Source: Phycisphaera sp.
Lineage (GTDB): Bacteria; Planctomycetota; Phycisphaerae; Phycisphaerales; UBA1924
Assembly: GCA_020639255.1 (NCBI GenBank)
Contig: JACKGZ010000001.1
Span: 558,001-622,000 of the forward strand
DNA length: 64,000 nucleotides
Direction of reading: 5' to 3'
Each line of letters opens with the position of its first letter. Position 1 is the stretch's first letter. The notes under the pieces were generated by a model. The model worked only from the letters and a program-made list of their open reading frames with translations. It was not told the DNA's origin and did no database searches. Below are positions 25,716 through 32,883 of the stretch, in pieces. Position numbers and translations under genes: made by a program.

Positions 25716-27437
25716 ATGTCAGATCAAGGTTCAGCCGTGGCAACCGAGCGTCAACTCAGCGAGAACGAACTCCGCGGATATGTCGATGCGATCAGCAAGT
25801 CGCAGGCGGTGATCGAATTCACCCCCGATGGCACGATCCTCACGGCCAACAACAACTTCCTCAGCGCGCTCGGCTACACACTCGGCGAGATCCGTGGACA
25901 GCATCACAGGATGTTCTGCGACCAGGGTTATACCGCGAGCGCCGAGTATCGAAGATTCTGGGAAAAGCTCAACAAGGGTCAGTTCGATGCGGGTGAGTAC
26001 ATGCGCATCCGCAAGGACGGCAGCGCGATCTGGATTCAGGCCTCGTACAACCCGGTCTTTGACGAGAACGGCCTCGTCAGCAAGGTCGTGAAATTCGCCA
26101 CCGACATCACCGCCCAGAAGCTGCAGACCGCCGACTTCCAGGGCCAGCTCGACGCGATCGGCAAGTCGCAGGCCGTGATCGAGTTCGAGATGGACGGCAC
26201 CATCCGCTGGGCCAACGACAACTTCCTGACCACGCTCGGCTACACGCTGGACGAGATCAAGGGCAAGCACCACAGCATGTTCGCCGAGTCTTCGTACGCA
26301 ACGAGCCCTGAGTACGCAGCGTTCTGGGCAAAGCTGAACAAGGGGCAATTCGACGCGGGCGAGTACAAGCGCCTGGGCAAGGGCGGCAAGGAGGTCTGGA
26401 TCCAGGCCTCGTACAACCCCATCTTCGACCCCAGCGGCAAGCCCTACAAGGTCGTCAAGTACGCCACAGACATCACCGCTCAGAAGGAGATGCAATTCGA
26501 ACAGGAGCGGATGCGTCATCGCGATGCGGAGCAGCAGGCCGCTCTCAAGGAAATGCTCGAGAACGTCTCGACGGGTGCGGATCAGATCGACCTTGGTTCA
26601 CAGCAGATTGCGATGTCGAGCCAATCACTCGCAGAGGGCGCCTCGCAGCAGGCGGCAAGCCTCGAGGAGATCAGCGCCTCGCTCGAAGAGATGGCCGCGA
26701 TGACGAACCAGAACGCCGACAACGCCGTGCAGGCAACAACGCTCTCAGAGGATGCCCAACGCTCGGCCACGAAGGGGCAATCCGAGATGCAGATGATGAC
26801 GCAGGCCATGGACGAGATCAAAGCGTCGAGCGCCGAGATCAGCAAGATCATCAAGGTGATCGACGAGATCGCGTTCCAGACCAACCTTCTCGCTCTGAAC
26901 GCTGCCGTCGAGGCCGCCCGCGCGGGCGAAGCCGGCAAGGGCTTCGCGGTGGTCGCCGACGAGGTGCGCAACCTCGCGCAGCGCTCCGCCGAGGCCGCCA
27001 AGAACACAGCCACGATGATCGAAGAGTCAGGGCAGCGAGCAGACAACGGCGTAGCCATCGCCGCACGAGTCAGCGAGGTCTTCGAAGAGATCGCATCCGG
27101 CACCAAGAAGGTGAACACGCTGCTCGGTGAGATCTCGTGTGCCGCCAAGGAGCAGTCCTCGGGCATCGCCGAGATCAACACCGGCGTGTCCGAACTCGAC
27201 AAGGTGACGCAGCAGAACGCCGGCAACGCCGAGGAACTCGCCTCGGCCGCCCAGGAAACCGCATCGCAGGTCGCCACGCTACGCGACGTGATCTCGAGCA
27301 ACGGCGACTCAAGCACGGCGCAGCAATCTGCCAAGCAGAGCACGGCAGCCAAGAAGCCCGAGCCGGTCAAGGCCCCGGTCTCCCGGCTGACCGCCGAAGC
27401 CGTCATTCCCATGGATTCCGACTTGGCAGACTTCTGA
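25716..27437 (+). CDS. Cytoplasmic methyl-accepting chemotaxis protein with two tandem PAS domains
   Basis: A 573-residue paralogue of the receptor on the opposite strand, beginning at ATG 25716 behind GGGAG. Two PAS domains (about residues 23-140 and 145-262) precede the signalling domain; there is no membrane segment. PAS 2 and the linker before it are nearly identical in DNA to the second and third PAS domains of the minus-strand paralogue. The signalling tip EIAFQTNLLALNAAVEAARAGE is identical to the paralogue. A low-complexity Ser/Ala/Lys tail ends in Asp-Leu-Ala-Asp-Phe; the paralogue ends similarly in Asp-Phe-Met-Asp-Phe. It should join a receptor array and report redox, oxygen or a small ligand to CheA. 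Confidence 0.93.
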   Translation: MSDQGSAVATERQLSENELRGYVDAISKSQAVIEFTPDGTILTANNNFLSALGYTLGEIRGQHHRMFCDQGYTASAEYRRFWEKLNKGQFDAGEYMRIRKDGSAIWIQASYNPVFDENGLVSKVVKFATDITAQKLQTADFQGQLDAIGKSQAVIEFEMDGTIRWANDNFLTTLGYTLDEIKGKHHSMFAESSYATSPEYAAFWAKLNKGQFDAGEYKRLGKGGKEVWIQASYNPIFDPSGKPYKVVKYATDITAQKEMQFEQERMRHRDAEQQAALKEMLENVSTGADQIDLGSQQIAMSSQSLAEGASQQAASLEEISASLEEMAAMTNQNADNAVQATTLSEDAQRSATKGQSEMQMMTQAMDEIKASSAEISKIIKVIDEIAFQTNLLALNAAVEAARAGEAGKGFAVVADEVRNLAQRSAEAAKNTATMIEESGQRADNGVAIAARVSEVFEEIASGTKKVNTLLGEISCAAKEQSSGIAEINTGVSELDKVTQQNAGNAEELASAAQETASQVATLRDVISSNGDSSTAQQSAKQSTAAKKPEPVKAPVSRLTAEAVIPMDSDLADF

Positions 27438-27478
27438 GCCCTCCCGGGACCAGTCAGCGAGCCAGTCAGCCCACCCAG

Positions 27479-27509
27479 GGCGACGGGGACGGTCCCCGTC
27501 GCCTTTCTT
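27479..27509 (+). terminator. Strong rho-independent terminator after the plus-strand chemoreceptor
   Basis: 11-bp perfect stem GGCGACGGGGA/TCCCCGTCGCC (27479-27489 and 27493-27503), 3-base loop, followed by TTTCTT. Confidence 0.88.
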
Positions 27510-27538
27510 GCATGAATGGGTTGATGGGGCTTGATTCC

Positions 27539-27564
27539 GAGAATGAGAATCGATTATCATTCTC
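27539..27564 (+). promoter_or_regulatory. Fur/Zur-type operator, probable autoregulatory box
   Basis: A 26-bp palindrome with a single mismatched pair; its core reads TGAGAAT-CG-ATTATCA, close to the 7-n-7 Fur-family box. It ends two bases before the ATG of the Fur-family gene, so bound regulator would block both transcription and ribosome access. No Shine-Dalgarno lies between the box and ATG, so the transcript may be leaderless. Which metal the regulator senses is not shown by the box. Confidence 0.85.
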
Positions 27565-27566
27565 GC

Positions 27567-27941
27567 ATGCCTTCGGCTGTTCCCCATCGCGACGCGGTCC
27601 TCGGCCTGATCCGGAGCCTCGGTCGGCCGGTCAGTGCCGATGAGATTCGCGATGCGCTCCGGGAAACCGGGATCGGGATCGCCACGGTTTACCGGATTGT
27701 CAACAAGGCCGTTGAGGAAGGTGATCTCGCAAAGGTCGAACTGCCCGGGGCCCCGGCCCGCTTCGAGCCGGCCGATCTGCCGCATCATCACCACTTCGAA
27801 TGCGACGCCTGCAAGCGGGTCTATGACGTGCCGGGCTGCGCCAAGGGTGTCACCGGCCTGGCTCCTGAAGGCTTCGCGGTCGAATCGCACGAGATCATCC
27901 TGCGGGGCACCTGCCGCGAGTGCAGCGGGGTGGCTGTATGA
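27567..27941 (+). CDS. Fur-family metal-responsive repressor (Fur/Zur type)
   Basis: A 124-residue repressor, slightly shorter than typical Fur. The winged helix lies at about residues 10-70 (SADEIRDALRETGIGIATVYRIVN is the recognition region), followed by the dimerisation domain with HHHHFECDACKRVYDV and two CxxC pairs (CDAC and CREC) for the structural zinc. The His-rich block provides sensory metal ligands. An upstream in-frame start would translate the operator, so the ATG at 27567 is preferred. Its TGA overlaps the ATG of the His-rich exported protein. The downstream genes encode His-rich exported proteins, which suggests a zinc-sensing Zur rather than iron-sensing Fur; that is inference. 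Confidence 0.9.
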   Translation: MPSAVPHRDAVLGLIRSLGRPVSADEIRDALRETGIGIATVYRIVNKAVEEGDLAKVELPGAPARFEPADLPHHHHFECDACKRVYDVPGCAKGVTGLAPEGFAVESHEIILRGTCRECSGVAV

Positions 27942-28342
27942 ACCGTGGCAAGACGACCACCCGGCTCGCCCTGCTCATCGCCCTGGCGGTGACACTGCTC
28001 TCGACGGGTCTGCCCGGGGCGCTGCACCGCATCACGGCGCACGGGTTCGAGGCTCACTCCGCGGCGACGCACTCGCACGCCTGTGAACACGGCGAGCATG
28101 CTCATCACGATCAAGGCGATTCCGGATCGCCGAGTGACCGCGATCACCACGAGGACCACGACTGCCAGCTGTGTCTCATGCTCGCCACCGGCGGGCAGTG
28201 GGGCGTCCAGCTCGCGGATGTCACGGTGTGCACGTTCGGTGCCGCGTCGCGCATGGACTCGGCGCCCGCGGCGCTGATCGACTCGCTCCCGACGCCCGCT
28301 CGGATCGCGCGTGGCCCGCCGACGCCGATCTGCGCCGGCTGA
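27938..28342 (+). CDS. Small His-rich exported protein, probable metal binding
   Basis: A 134-residue protein translationally coupled to the Fur-family gene (ATGA overlap). A signal peptide or anchor covers about residues 8-30 (LALLIALAVTLLSTGLPGAL). The next 60 residues are extremely His/Asp/Glu-rich (HSHACEHGEHAHHDQ, then DHHEDHDCQLCLML) and include a CxxC. This matches the general character of DUF2946-like small metal-associated proteins, though I am not sure of the family. The second half is less distinctive. Binding of Zn or Cu at the cell surface is a reasonable inference from composition. Confidence 0.75.
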   Translation: MNRGKTTTRLALLIALAVTLLSTGLPGALHRITAHGFEAHSAATHSHACEHGEHAHHDQGDSGSPSDRDHHEDHDCQLCLMLATGGQWGVQLADVTVCTFGAASRMDSAPAALIDSLPTPARIARGPPTPICAG

Positions 28343-28433
28343 TTTTCTCAATCCATCTCTCATCGCATTGAACGAAACACACGCCGCTGTCGCGTGCGCG
28401 CTGGGTCGCGCCGCCGACGGGGAAAGGTGCGCC

Positions 28434-29294
28434 ATGCCCAGACGCTGTGCCTTTACACTCATCGAGCTGCTCGTGGTGATCGCGATCATCGCGCTGCTCA
28501 TCGGTATCCTTCTGCCCGCGCTCGGGAACGCCCGGCGGGCCGCCCGGACGGTGGTCTGCCTGAGCAACGTCCGCCAGCTCACGATCGCGCAGGCGATGTA
28601 CGCGGACGCCAACGACGAGTGGCTGATCGACGCCGGCATCGACCACGGCTCGATCGGCGAGCCGGCATCGTCCTGGATCCAGACGCTGTCGGTGTACTTC
28701 GATTCGCCGGACGTCATCCACTCGCCGGCCGACCGCAGCCGGTGGTGGCCGATTGAGCAAGGCGGCCAGAGCCAGGGCCCGACGCTCGCGGAGCTGCTGC
28801 ATCAAATCGATGTGATCAGACGCGAGAACCCGGGAGATCCTGACGCCGCGATCGATGCGTACACCTCGGGCCTGCCGCCCACACGATGGACGAGCTACGG
28901 CCTGAGTGATTTCCTCACGAGCAAGTTCAGCCCGTTCACCGACCCGAAGTACGGCCGCATCGAAGCCACGCGCAAGCTCGCGCAGATCCCAAGGCCGACG
29001 CTGACGGTGCAGTGGGCGCTCATGGCCTTCGACGACACGGAGATCACGGGCGACTCGCGTCCGCAGTACGCGACAGCCGACCACTTTCACCCGTTCAGCT
29101 GGGGCGGCGAGGGGGATCTGCCCTGGCTGACCGCGCGCGAGCAGATCGAGATCGCCGCTCACGGCGGCAAGAACGGCAAGCCCGAGGCCAAGTCGAACTA
29201 CGGCTACCTCGACGGGCACGCCGAGACCAACGACTTCGAGCGGGTGTACGCGGATTACTACACGAACAGGTTCTTCCCGAGGGTTGCCAAATGA
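28434..29294 (+). CDS. Prepilin-like secreted protein in the Fur/Zur cluster
   Basis: A 286-residue protein with a perfect class III prepilin signal (CAFTLIELLVVIAIIALLIG) and the planctomycete pseudopilin features LSNVRQLTIAQAMYADAND and a C-terminal YGYLDGHAETNDF. GGAAAGGTG precedes the ATG at 28434. The stop overlaps an ATG of the following frame, and the dockerin-type gene begins 17 bases later, so it is inside the putative metal-regulated operon. This is a second pseudopilin, unlike the copies at 2101 and 51934 in its C-terminal domain. The domain contains several His and Trp residues, but no known metal site. Confidence 0.85.
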   Translation: MPRRCAFTLIELLVVIAIIALLIGILLPALGNARRAARTVVCLSNVRQLTIAQAMYADANDEWLIDAGIDHGSIGEPASSWIQTLSVYFDSPDVIHSPADRSRWWPIEQGGQSQGPTLAELLHQIDVIRRENPGDPDAAIDAYTSGLPPTRWTSYGLSDFLTSKFSPFTDPKYGRIEATRKLAQIPRPTLTVQWALMAFDDTEITGDSRPQYATADHFHPFSWGGEGDLPWLTAREQIEIAAHGGKNGKPEAKSNYGYLDGHAETNDFERVYADYYTNRFFPRVAK

Positions 29295-29311
29295 ATGAGG
29301 AGAGCAAAGGC

Positions 29312-30118
29312 ATGAAAGCACGCAAATCACTCGCATTGATGTTGATGCTTGCCGCGGCACAGGCATCGGCGCAGATCCACGAGGGCGATATCGCCGTGGG
29401 CGTCAACGACGGCGTGATTACCGTCGGCACCGCGACCGACGGCATGGGCACGATCACCGAACGTCAGTGCGTGTTCGGCGTCGCGCTCGAAGCGCAGGCA
29501 CGCACGACCGACCCCGGCTTCGACACCGACACGGGTACATTTGTGAGCGGCACGGATCTGGCGTACTACATTGGTTCGGCGCTGCGCAAGTGGGACGGGA
29601 CGGATTTCGACACGATCCCACCCGAGAAGGTGCGCATCTCCTTCGGCCCGGCGCCGGGGATCTCGACGCCCGAGACCGACCCAGCCCAGCCGCTGGAAGG
29701 CATCTTCGTCGGCGTTTCCACCGGCGGCGAGTGGCACACGCACTACGCGTACCGGCTTGAGCTCGACGGCTCGCCCGCGACGGGCACGTCGAGCAACGGC
29801 GTGTATCTCCTGAGGCTCGAACTCCGAGCGAGCACGTCGTCCTACCTTGCCAGCGATCCGTTCTGGCTCGTGATCGTCGAGAACGCCCCGATGCAGGAGC
29901 TCGATGAGGCGTACGCATTCGCCGAGGCCGCGTTCGGTTGTCCGATCGTGGTGTGCCTCGCCGACGTCAACGGCGACGGCTCGGTGACGCCCGCCGACTT
30001 CAGCGCGTGGGTCGCCGCGTTCAACGCCATGAGTCCCGCGTGCGACCAGAACGGCGACGGCGCGTGCACGCCGGCCGACTTCAGCGCATGGGTTTCCAAT
30101 TTCAACGCAGGCTGCTGA
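29312..30118 (+). CDS. Secreted protein with GC-type dockerin-like C-terminus
   Basis: A 268-residue exported protein. The ATG at 29312, 9 bases after GAGGAG, gives a clean signal peptide (MKARKSLALMLMLAAAQASA). The mature protein starts Gln-Ile-His-Glu-Gly-Asp, then a beta-rich domain (IAVGVNDGVITVGTATDG) of about 190 residues. The last 60 residues are two EF-hand-like dockerin repeats (ADVNGDGSVTPADFSAWV and DQNGDGACTPADFSAWV) and the chain ends Ala-Gly-Cys, the hallmark of the Phycisphaerae 'GC-type' dockerin-like anchor. The N-terminal domain resembles that of the next gene and may be related to Zur-repressed secreted proteins of cyanobacteria; this link is from memory and needs checking. 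Confidence 0.85.
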   Translation: MKARKSLALMLMLAAAQASAQIHEGDIAVGVNDGVITVGTATDGMGTITERQCVFGVALEAQARTTDPGFDTDTGTFVSGTDLAYYIGSALRKWDGTDFDTIPPEKVRISFGPAPGISTPETDPAQPLEGIFVGVSTGGEWHTHYAYRLELDGSPATGTSSNGVYLLRLELRASTSSYLASDPFWLVIVENAPMQELDEAYAFAEAAFGCPIVVCLADVNGDGSVTPADFSAWVAAFNAMSPACDQNGDGACTPADFSAWVSNFNAGC

Positions 30119-30167
30119 TCTCACAGCAGCAGCATTTGTTCACACACCCCGCAGAGGAGACAGAGAG

Positions 30168-30764
30168 ATGAGAAAGCAAGCATTGATGACCGCAGTGCTG
30201 GGTTCGGTCACGACGGTCGCGATCGCCCAGCCGCACAACCACGGCGACGACGGGATCATCGGCATCGACGCCGCCGGCAAACTCGCGATCGAGATGGATC
30301 TGGACGAGGCGTTCGAGTTCGAGGAGTTCTTCTCGGGCTCGGGTCTGAACGGCTACATCTCGGACGAACCCGGGTTCGCGGCTCTCGGCGAGGACGAACC
30401 CGACGAGGGGTTCTTCATGCTCGGCGCCGATGCCGACATTCACTTCCAACTCGTCGGCGCGAGCGACCCGGAGATGCAGGTGTACAACCCGTTCTTCGAT
30501 GTGCCGGGGCTCGCGGGCGGCGATACCTTCGCCTTCGGGGCGGGCAACGCGTTCGACACGCACCCGTTCTGGTTCCTGAACACGGATCTGCCCTCGTTCG
30601 ATCCCGCCAAGCAGGAATGGAGCGTGTTCTTCCGGGTCGTGGATATGGGGACAACCGGCTACACGGACTCGGACGTCTTTGAGATCCGGTTTGCGATCCC
30701 GGCTCCCACCTCGGCTTCGCTGCTGGGCCTTGCCGGCTGCGTGGCGCTTCGCCGACGCCGGTAA
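30168..30764 (+). CDS. Secreted PEP-CTERM-like protein with His-rich mature N-terminus
   Basis: A 198-residue exported protein behind GAGGAGACAGAGAG and ATG 30168. After the signal peptide the mature chain begins Gln-Pro-His-Asn-His-Gly-Asp-Asp, then an acidic domain (IGIDAAGKLAIEMDLDEAFEFEE) with Phe/Gly-rich beta-like sequence. The C-terminus is a PEP-CTERM-like sorting tail: Pro-Ala-Pro-Thr, hydrophobic SASLLGLAGCVAL, then Arg-Arg-Arg-Arg. The HxDxGI...DGxI-like start echoes the preceding dockerin-anchored protein, so the two may be functional homologues with different anchors. Both look suited to binding metal outside the cell. The arrangement recalls Zur-repressed PEP-CTERM proteins. A strong terminator follows. 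Confidence 0.85.
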   Translation: MRKQALMTAVLGSVTTVAIAQPHNHGDDGIIGIDAAGKLAIEMDLDEAFEFEEFFSGSGLNGYISDEPGFAALGEDEPDEGFFMLGADADIHFQLVGASDPEMQVYNPFFDVPGLAGGDTFAFGAGNAFDTHPFWFLNTDLPSFDPAKQEWSVFFRVVDMGTTGYTDSDVFEIRFAIPAPTSASLLGLAGCVALRRRR

Positions 30765-30787
30765 ATGGAAAGTATGGTTTCGTTCAG

Positions 30788-30829
30788 CCCGCCCCGGTGG
30801 TTCCTCGCAGGCATGCCGGGGCGGGTTTC
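30788..30829 (+). terminator. Rho-independent terminator of the Fur/Zur cluster
   Basis: 10-bp perfect stem CCCGCCCCGG/CCGGGGCGGG (30788-30797 and 30816-30825) with an 18-base loop, followed by TTTCT. It lies 24 bases after the last gene of the cluster. Confidence 0.75.
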
Positions 30830-30846
30830 TGCGCATGGCGCGGCAC

Positions 30847-30883
30847 AAAAACACCCCCCGCCGATGGTCTCGGCGGGGGGTGT
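30847..30883 (-). terminator. Strong rho-independent terminator of the first tandem PEP-CTERM gene
   Basis: 14-bp perfect stem (30851-30864 and 30870-30883), 5-base loop, followed on the minus strand by five T. It lies 33 bases beyond the stop at 30916. Confidence 0.92.
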
Positions 30884-30915
30884 GAGTGCAGACATGGTTG
30901 AGAGCAGACGTGTGA

Positions 30916-31581
30916 TCAGCGGCGGCGACGGGTCGCGGCGAGGCCGCCGAGGCCGAGCAGGGCCGCGGATGCCGGAGCCGGGACGACGTAATCGCCGTTG
31001 ATTTCGAATTTGTGCTGGAGGCCGCCAGCGGCTCCGCCCACGCCGGGGTTGCTGGTGCCGACCGTGGGGGCGTCGGCGTTCAGGAACCACTGGCCCGTGA
31101 AACCGGCAGCCACGGTGACCTGGAGGAAGCCCGCGTCGGGGACGATAACGCTGCCCGGGTAGGCGGTGATGGTGATGGTGTAGATGAAGTTGCCCGCGTT
31201 GGTCAGCGAGACGCCGAACGAGTCCACGAAGTTGCTCGAGGCATCATAGAAATCGAAGAACATAATGCCGCCGGCCTGCTGGACGCCGCCGACGAAGCGG
31301 AACGTCGACACGTCGATGGTCGTGCCGACGCCACCGATCGAGTCGTAGTCATCGAAACCGATGGCACCTGTTGCCGCGGCAAAGGCCGAATAGCCGGCGC
31401 TGTTGGCCATGTTCGAATAGGCCGTGCCGAAGACGCCGGCAAAGTCCGGGCCGTCGATCGGTGAGGCGTGGATTGAATACTGCCCGGCGTCGAGCAGGTT
31501 TGTCTGGGGCCCAGAAATCAGGTCAGCCGAAGCCGACGAGGCGAGGGCGAGCCCTGCGAGGGCGAGAACTGTCTTGGTCAT
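30916..31581 (-). CDS. PEP-CTERM-like secreted protein, tandem paralogue A
   Basis: A 221-residue exported protein: signal peptide MTKTVLALAGLALASSASA, a beta-rich mature domain (about 20-195) and a sorting tail Val-Pro-Ala-Pro-Ala, ALLGLGGLAA, Thr-Arg-Arg-Arg-Arg. It is a clear paralogue of the gene at 32032-32709, sharing GVFGTAYSNM, GFDDYDSIG, TFRFVGGVQ, FYDASSNFVDSFGV, TITITAYPGS and KFEINGDYV. The function is unknown; the domain looks like a secreted beta-sandwich. It has its own promoter, a conserved structured leader of about 165 nt, and its own terminator, so it is transcribed separately from its neighbour. Confidence 0.85.
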   Translation of the reverse strand: MTKTVLALAGLALASSASADLISGPQTNLLDAGQYSIHASPIDGPDFAGVFGTAYSNMANSAGYSAFAAATGAIGFDDYDSIGGVGTTIDVSTFRFVGGVQQAGGIMFFDFYDASSNFVDSFGVSLTNAGNFIYTITITAYPGSVIVPDAGFLQVTVAAGFTGQWFLNADAPTVGTSNPGVGGAAGGLQHKFEINGDYVVPAPASAALLGLGGLAATRRRR

Positions 31582-31599
31582 ATCTCAACTCCCAATCCC

Positions 31600-31745
31600 G
31601 GAGTCGGTGTTCATGACCGACCCCAACATGAGTGCCGAGAGCTTTCGGATACAGCGCGCGTAGGCACACGCCAACGAAAGGAACGTGATGTATCTGGGAA
31701 GGTCTCTCGTCTTCCTGCTCGATCCGGTCCCATGACGGCCGGTAG
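31600..31745 (-). ncRNA. Conserved structured leader RNA, copy A (candidate cis-regulatory RNA)
   Basis: 5' untranslated leader of paralogue A. Aligned with copy B (32730-32879) it keeps four hairpins in order: H1 31724-31742 (CCGG/CCGG), H2 31697-31715 (GGAAG/CTTCC with loop ACGAGAGAC), H3 31660-31675 (GTTGGC/GCCTAC) and H4 31635-31648 (CCGA/TCGG), plus a conserved single-stranded GCGCGCTG between H3 and H4. The primary sequence of H1 and H2 is nearly identical between copies, while H3 and H4 differ by compensating changes. I know no matching riboswitch class. Confidence 0.65.
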
Positions 31746-31749
31746 CGGC

Positions 31750-31777
31750 ATCGTATCTCCGCCCATTCAAAACGCAA
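31750..31777 (-). promoter_or_regulatory. Sigma-70-type promoter of PEP-CTERM paralogue A
   Basis: On the minus strand: -35 TTGCGT (31777-31772), 16-base spacer, -10 TACGAT (31755-31750). It lies immediately upstream of the conserved CTACCGG that begins the leader RNA, the same relation as in paralogue B. Confidence 0.6.
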
Positions 31778-31954
31778 TATGAATTCAAACGCGCCGATGA
31801 AAAAATTTAATAATGGCCATCATATGAAGTACAGGCCGACGCCGGGCGGTACGGAAAAGATCTGGCATGGCCGGTAGGTCAAATAAATGCCCGTACGGAT
31901 ATACCGTACGAACTCGTCGGTACCAACCCGAACGGTACTGGTAGGGGGATCAAC
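31778..31954. other. AT-rich intergenic segment between the tandem paralogues, with a perfect dyad
   Basis: No ORF of note. The segment is unusually AT-rich for this genome (AAAAAATTTAATAATGG near 31800) and contains a perfect 7-bp dyad CGTACGG-ATATA-CCGTACG at 31892-31910. It is downstream of paralogue B's terminator and upstream of paralogue A's promoter, so the dyad could be an upstream operator for A. Confidence 0.5.
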
Positions 31955-31961
31955 GATCAAA

Positions 31962-31995
31962 AAAATAACACCCCCGCCAAGACATGGCGGGGGTG
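31962..31995 (-). terminator. Strong rho-independent terminator of PEP-CTERM paralogue B
   Basis: 11-bp perfect stem CACCCCCGCCA/TGGCGGGGGTG (31969-31979 and 31985-31995), 5-base loop, followed on the minus strand by TTATTTTTTT. Confidence 0.92.
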
Positions 31996-32031
31996 CCGCG
32001 AAAGTACACAATACTGAGAGGCTAGGAACGA

Positions 32032-32709
32032 TTAGCGGCGGCGACGGGTCGCTGCCAGGCCACCGAGACCGAGCAGTGCTGCGGTTGCGGGGGCGGGGAC
32101 GTAATCGCCGTTGATCTCAAAGTTGTGGCTGAAGGGGTTGCTGCCACCGAAGGCAACATTCTCGGTGCCGACCGTGGGGCCGGCATCGCCGAGGAACCAC
32201 TGGCCGGTTGTGGCGGGGCCGAAGTCGCCGTTGCCGTCGACGTACATCTGAGCGATGCCGGCCTCGGGGACGACCACGCTACCGGGGTAGGCGGTGATGG
32301 TGATGGTGTAGATGAAGTTGCCGGGGTTGGTGAGAGCGACGCCGAACGAGTCAACGAAGTTGCTCGAAGCGTCGTAGAACTCGAAGAAGGCCACGCCGCC
32401 GGCGTCCTGGACGCCGCCGACGAAGCGGAACGTCGCGACGTCGATGGTGCCGCCGACGCCGATCGAATCGTAATCATCGAACCCGACATAGCCGCCGGCA
32501 GCCGCGAAAGCGACGTAGCCGTTGGGGCCGGCGTCCATGTTCGAGTAAGCCGTGCCGAACACGCCGGCGATGTCCGGACCGTCGACCGGGGTCGCGTTGA
32601 TCGTGTAGTACTCGGGGTTCAGGAGGTTCGTGTGCGAGGCGCTGGTCAGGTCAGCCGAGGCCGACGAGGCAACAGCGAGACCCGCAGCAGCAAGAATCAG
32701 CTTTGTCAT
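32032..32709 (-). CDS. PEP-CTERM-like secreted protein, tandem paralogue B
   Basis: A 225-residue exported protein with signal peptide MTKLILAAAGLAVASSASA, the same beta-rich domain as paralogue A and a Val-Pro-Ala-Pro-Ala / hydrophobic / Arg-Arg-Arg-Arg sorting tail. Compared with A it has a short insertion containing DGNGDFGPATTG, an Asp/Asn/Gly loop that could bind calcium. GGGAG precedes its ATG. Its promoter, leader RNA and terminator are complete and match those of A, so the duplication unit included the regulatory region. Function is unknown. Confidence 0.85.
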   Translation of the reverse strand: MTKLILAAAGLAVASSASADLTSASHTNLLNPEYYTINATPVDGPDIAGVFGTAYSNMDAGPNGYVAFAAAGGYVGFDDYDSIGVGGTIDVATFRFVGGVQDAGGVAFFEFYDASSNFVDSFGVALTNPGNFIYTITITAYPGSVVVPEAGIAQMYVDGNGDFGPATTGQWFLGDAGPTVGTENVAFGGSNPFSHNFEINGDYVPAPATAALLGLGGLAATRRRR

Positions 32710-32729
32710 GTCTCTACTCCCAATTGTGA

Positions 32730-32879
32730 ATCCGGCCGGAGGACTAGTCCAGCCTTACCATGTCTGCGACGGGAGTCTTCGCCAACAGCGCGCGCCGGCG
32801 AACGCCGACTCAGAAAACACGTTGTTCTGCGGAAGGTCTCTCGTCTTCCTGCTCGTACCGGGCCCATGACGGCCGGTAG
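32730..32879 (-). ncRNA. Conserved structured leader RNA, copy B (candidate cis-regulatory RNA)
   Basis: 5' leader of paralogue B, about 170 nt from the predicted promoter to the ATG. Hairpins on the minus strand: H1 32857-32877 (ACCGG/CCGGT, loop with CCGTCATGGG), H2 32831-32849 (GGAAG/CTTCC, loop ACGAGAGAC), H3 32794-32809 (GTCGGC/GCCGGC) and H4 32766-32782 (GCGA/TCGC). In H4 the outer pair is G-C here and C-G in copy A; in H3 a C-G pair here replaces a U-U in A. Conservation exceeds that of other non-coding sequence between the paralogues. Confidence 0.65.
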
Positions 32880-32883
32880 ATTC

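Noticed and set aside
31600..32880. The idea that the conserved leaders are cyclic-di-GMP (GEMM-I) riboswitches
   Set aside because: The core GGCAAACC and GGGACGCAAAGCC elements of that class are absent; only the presence of hairpins is similar.
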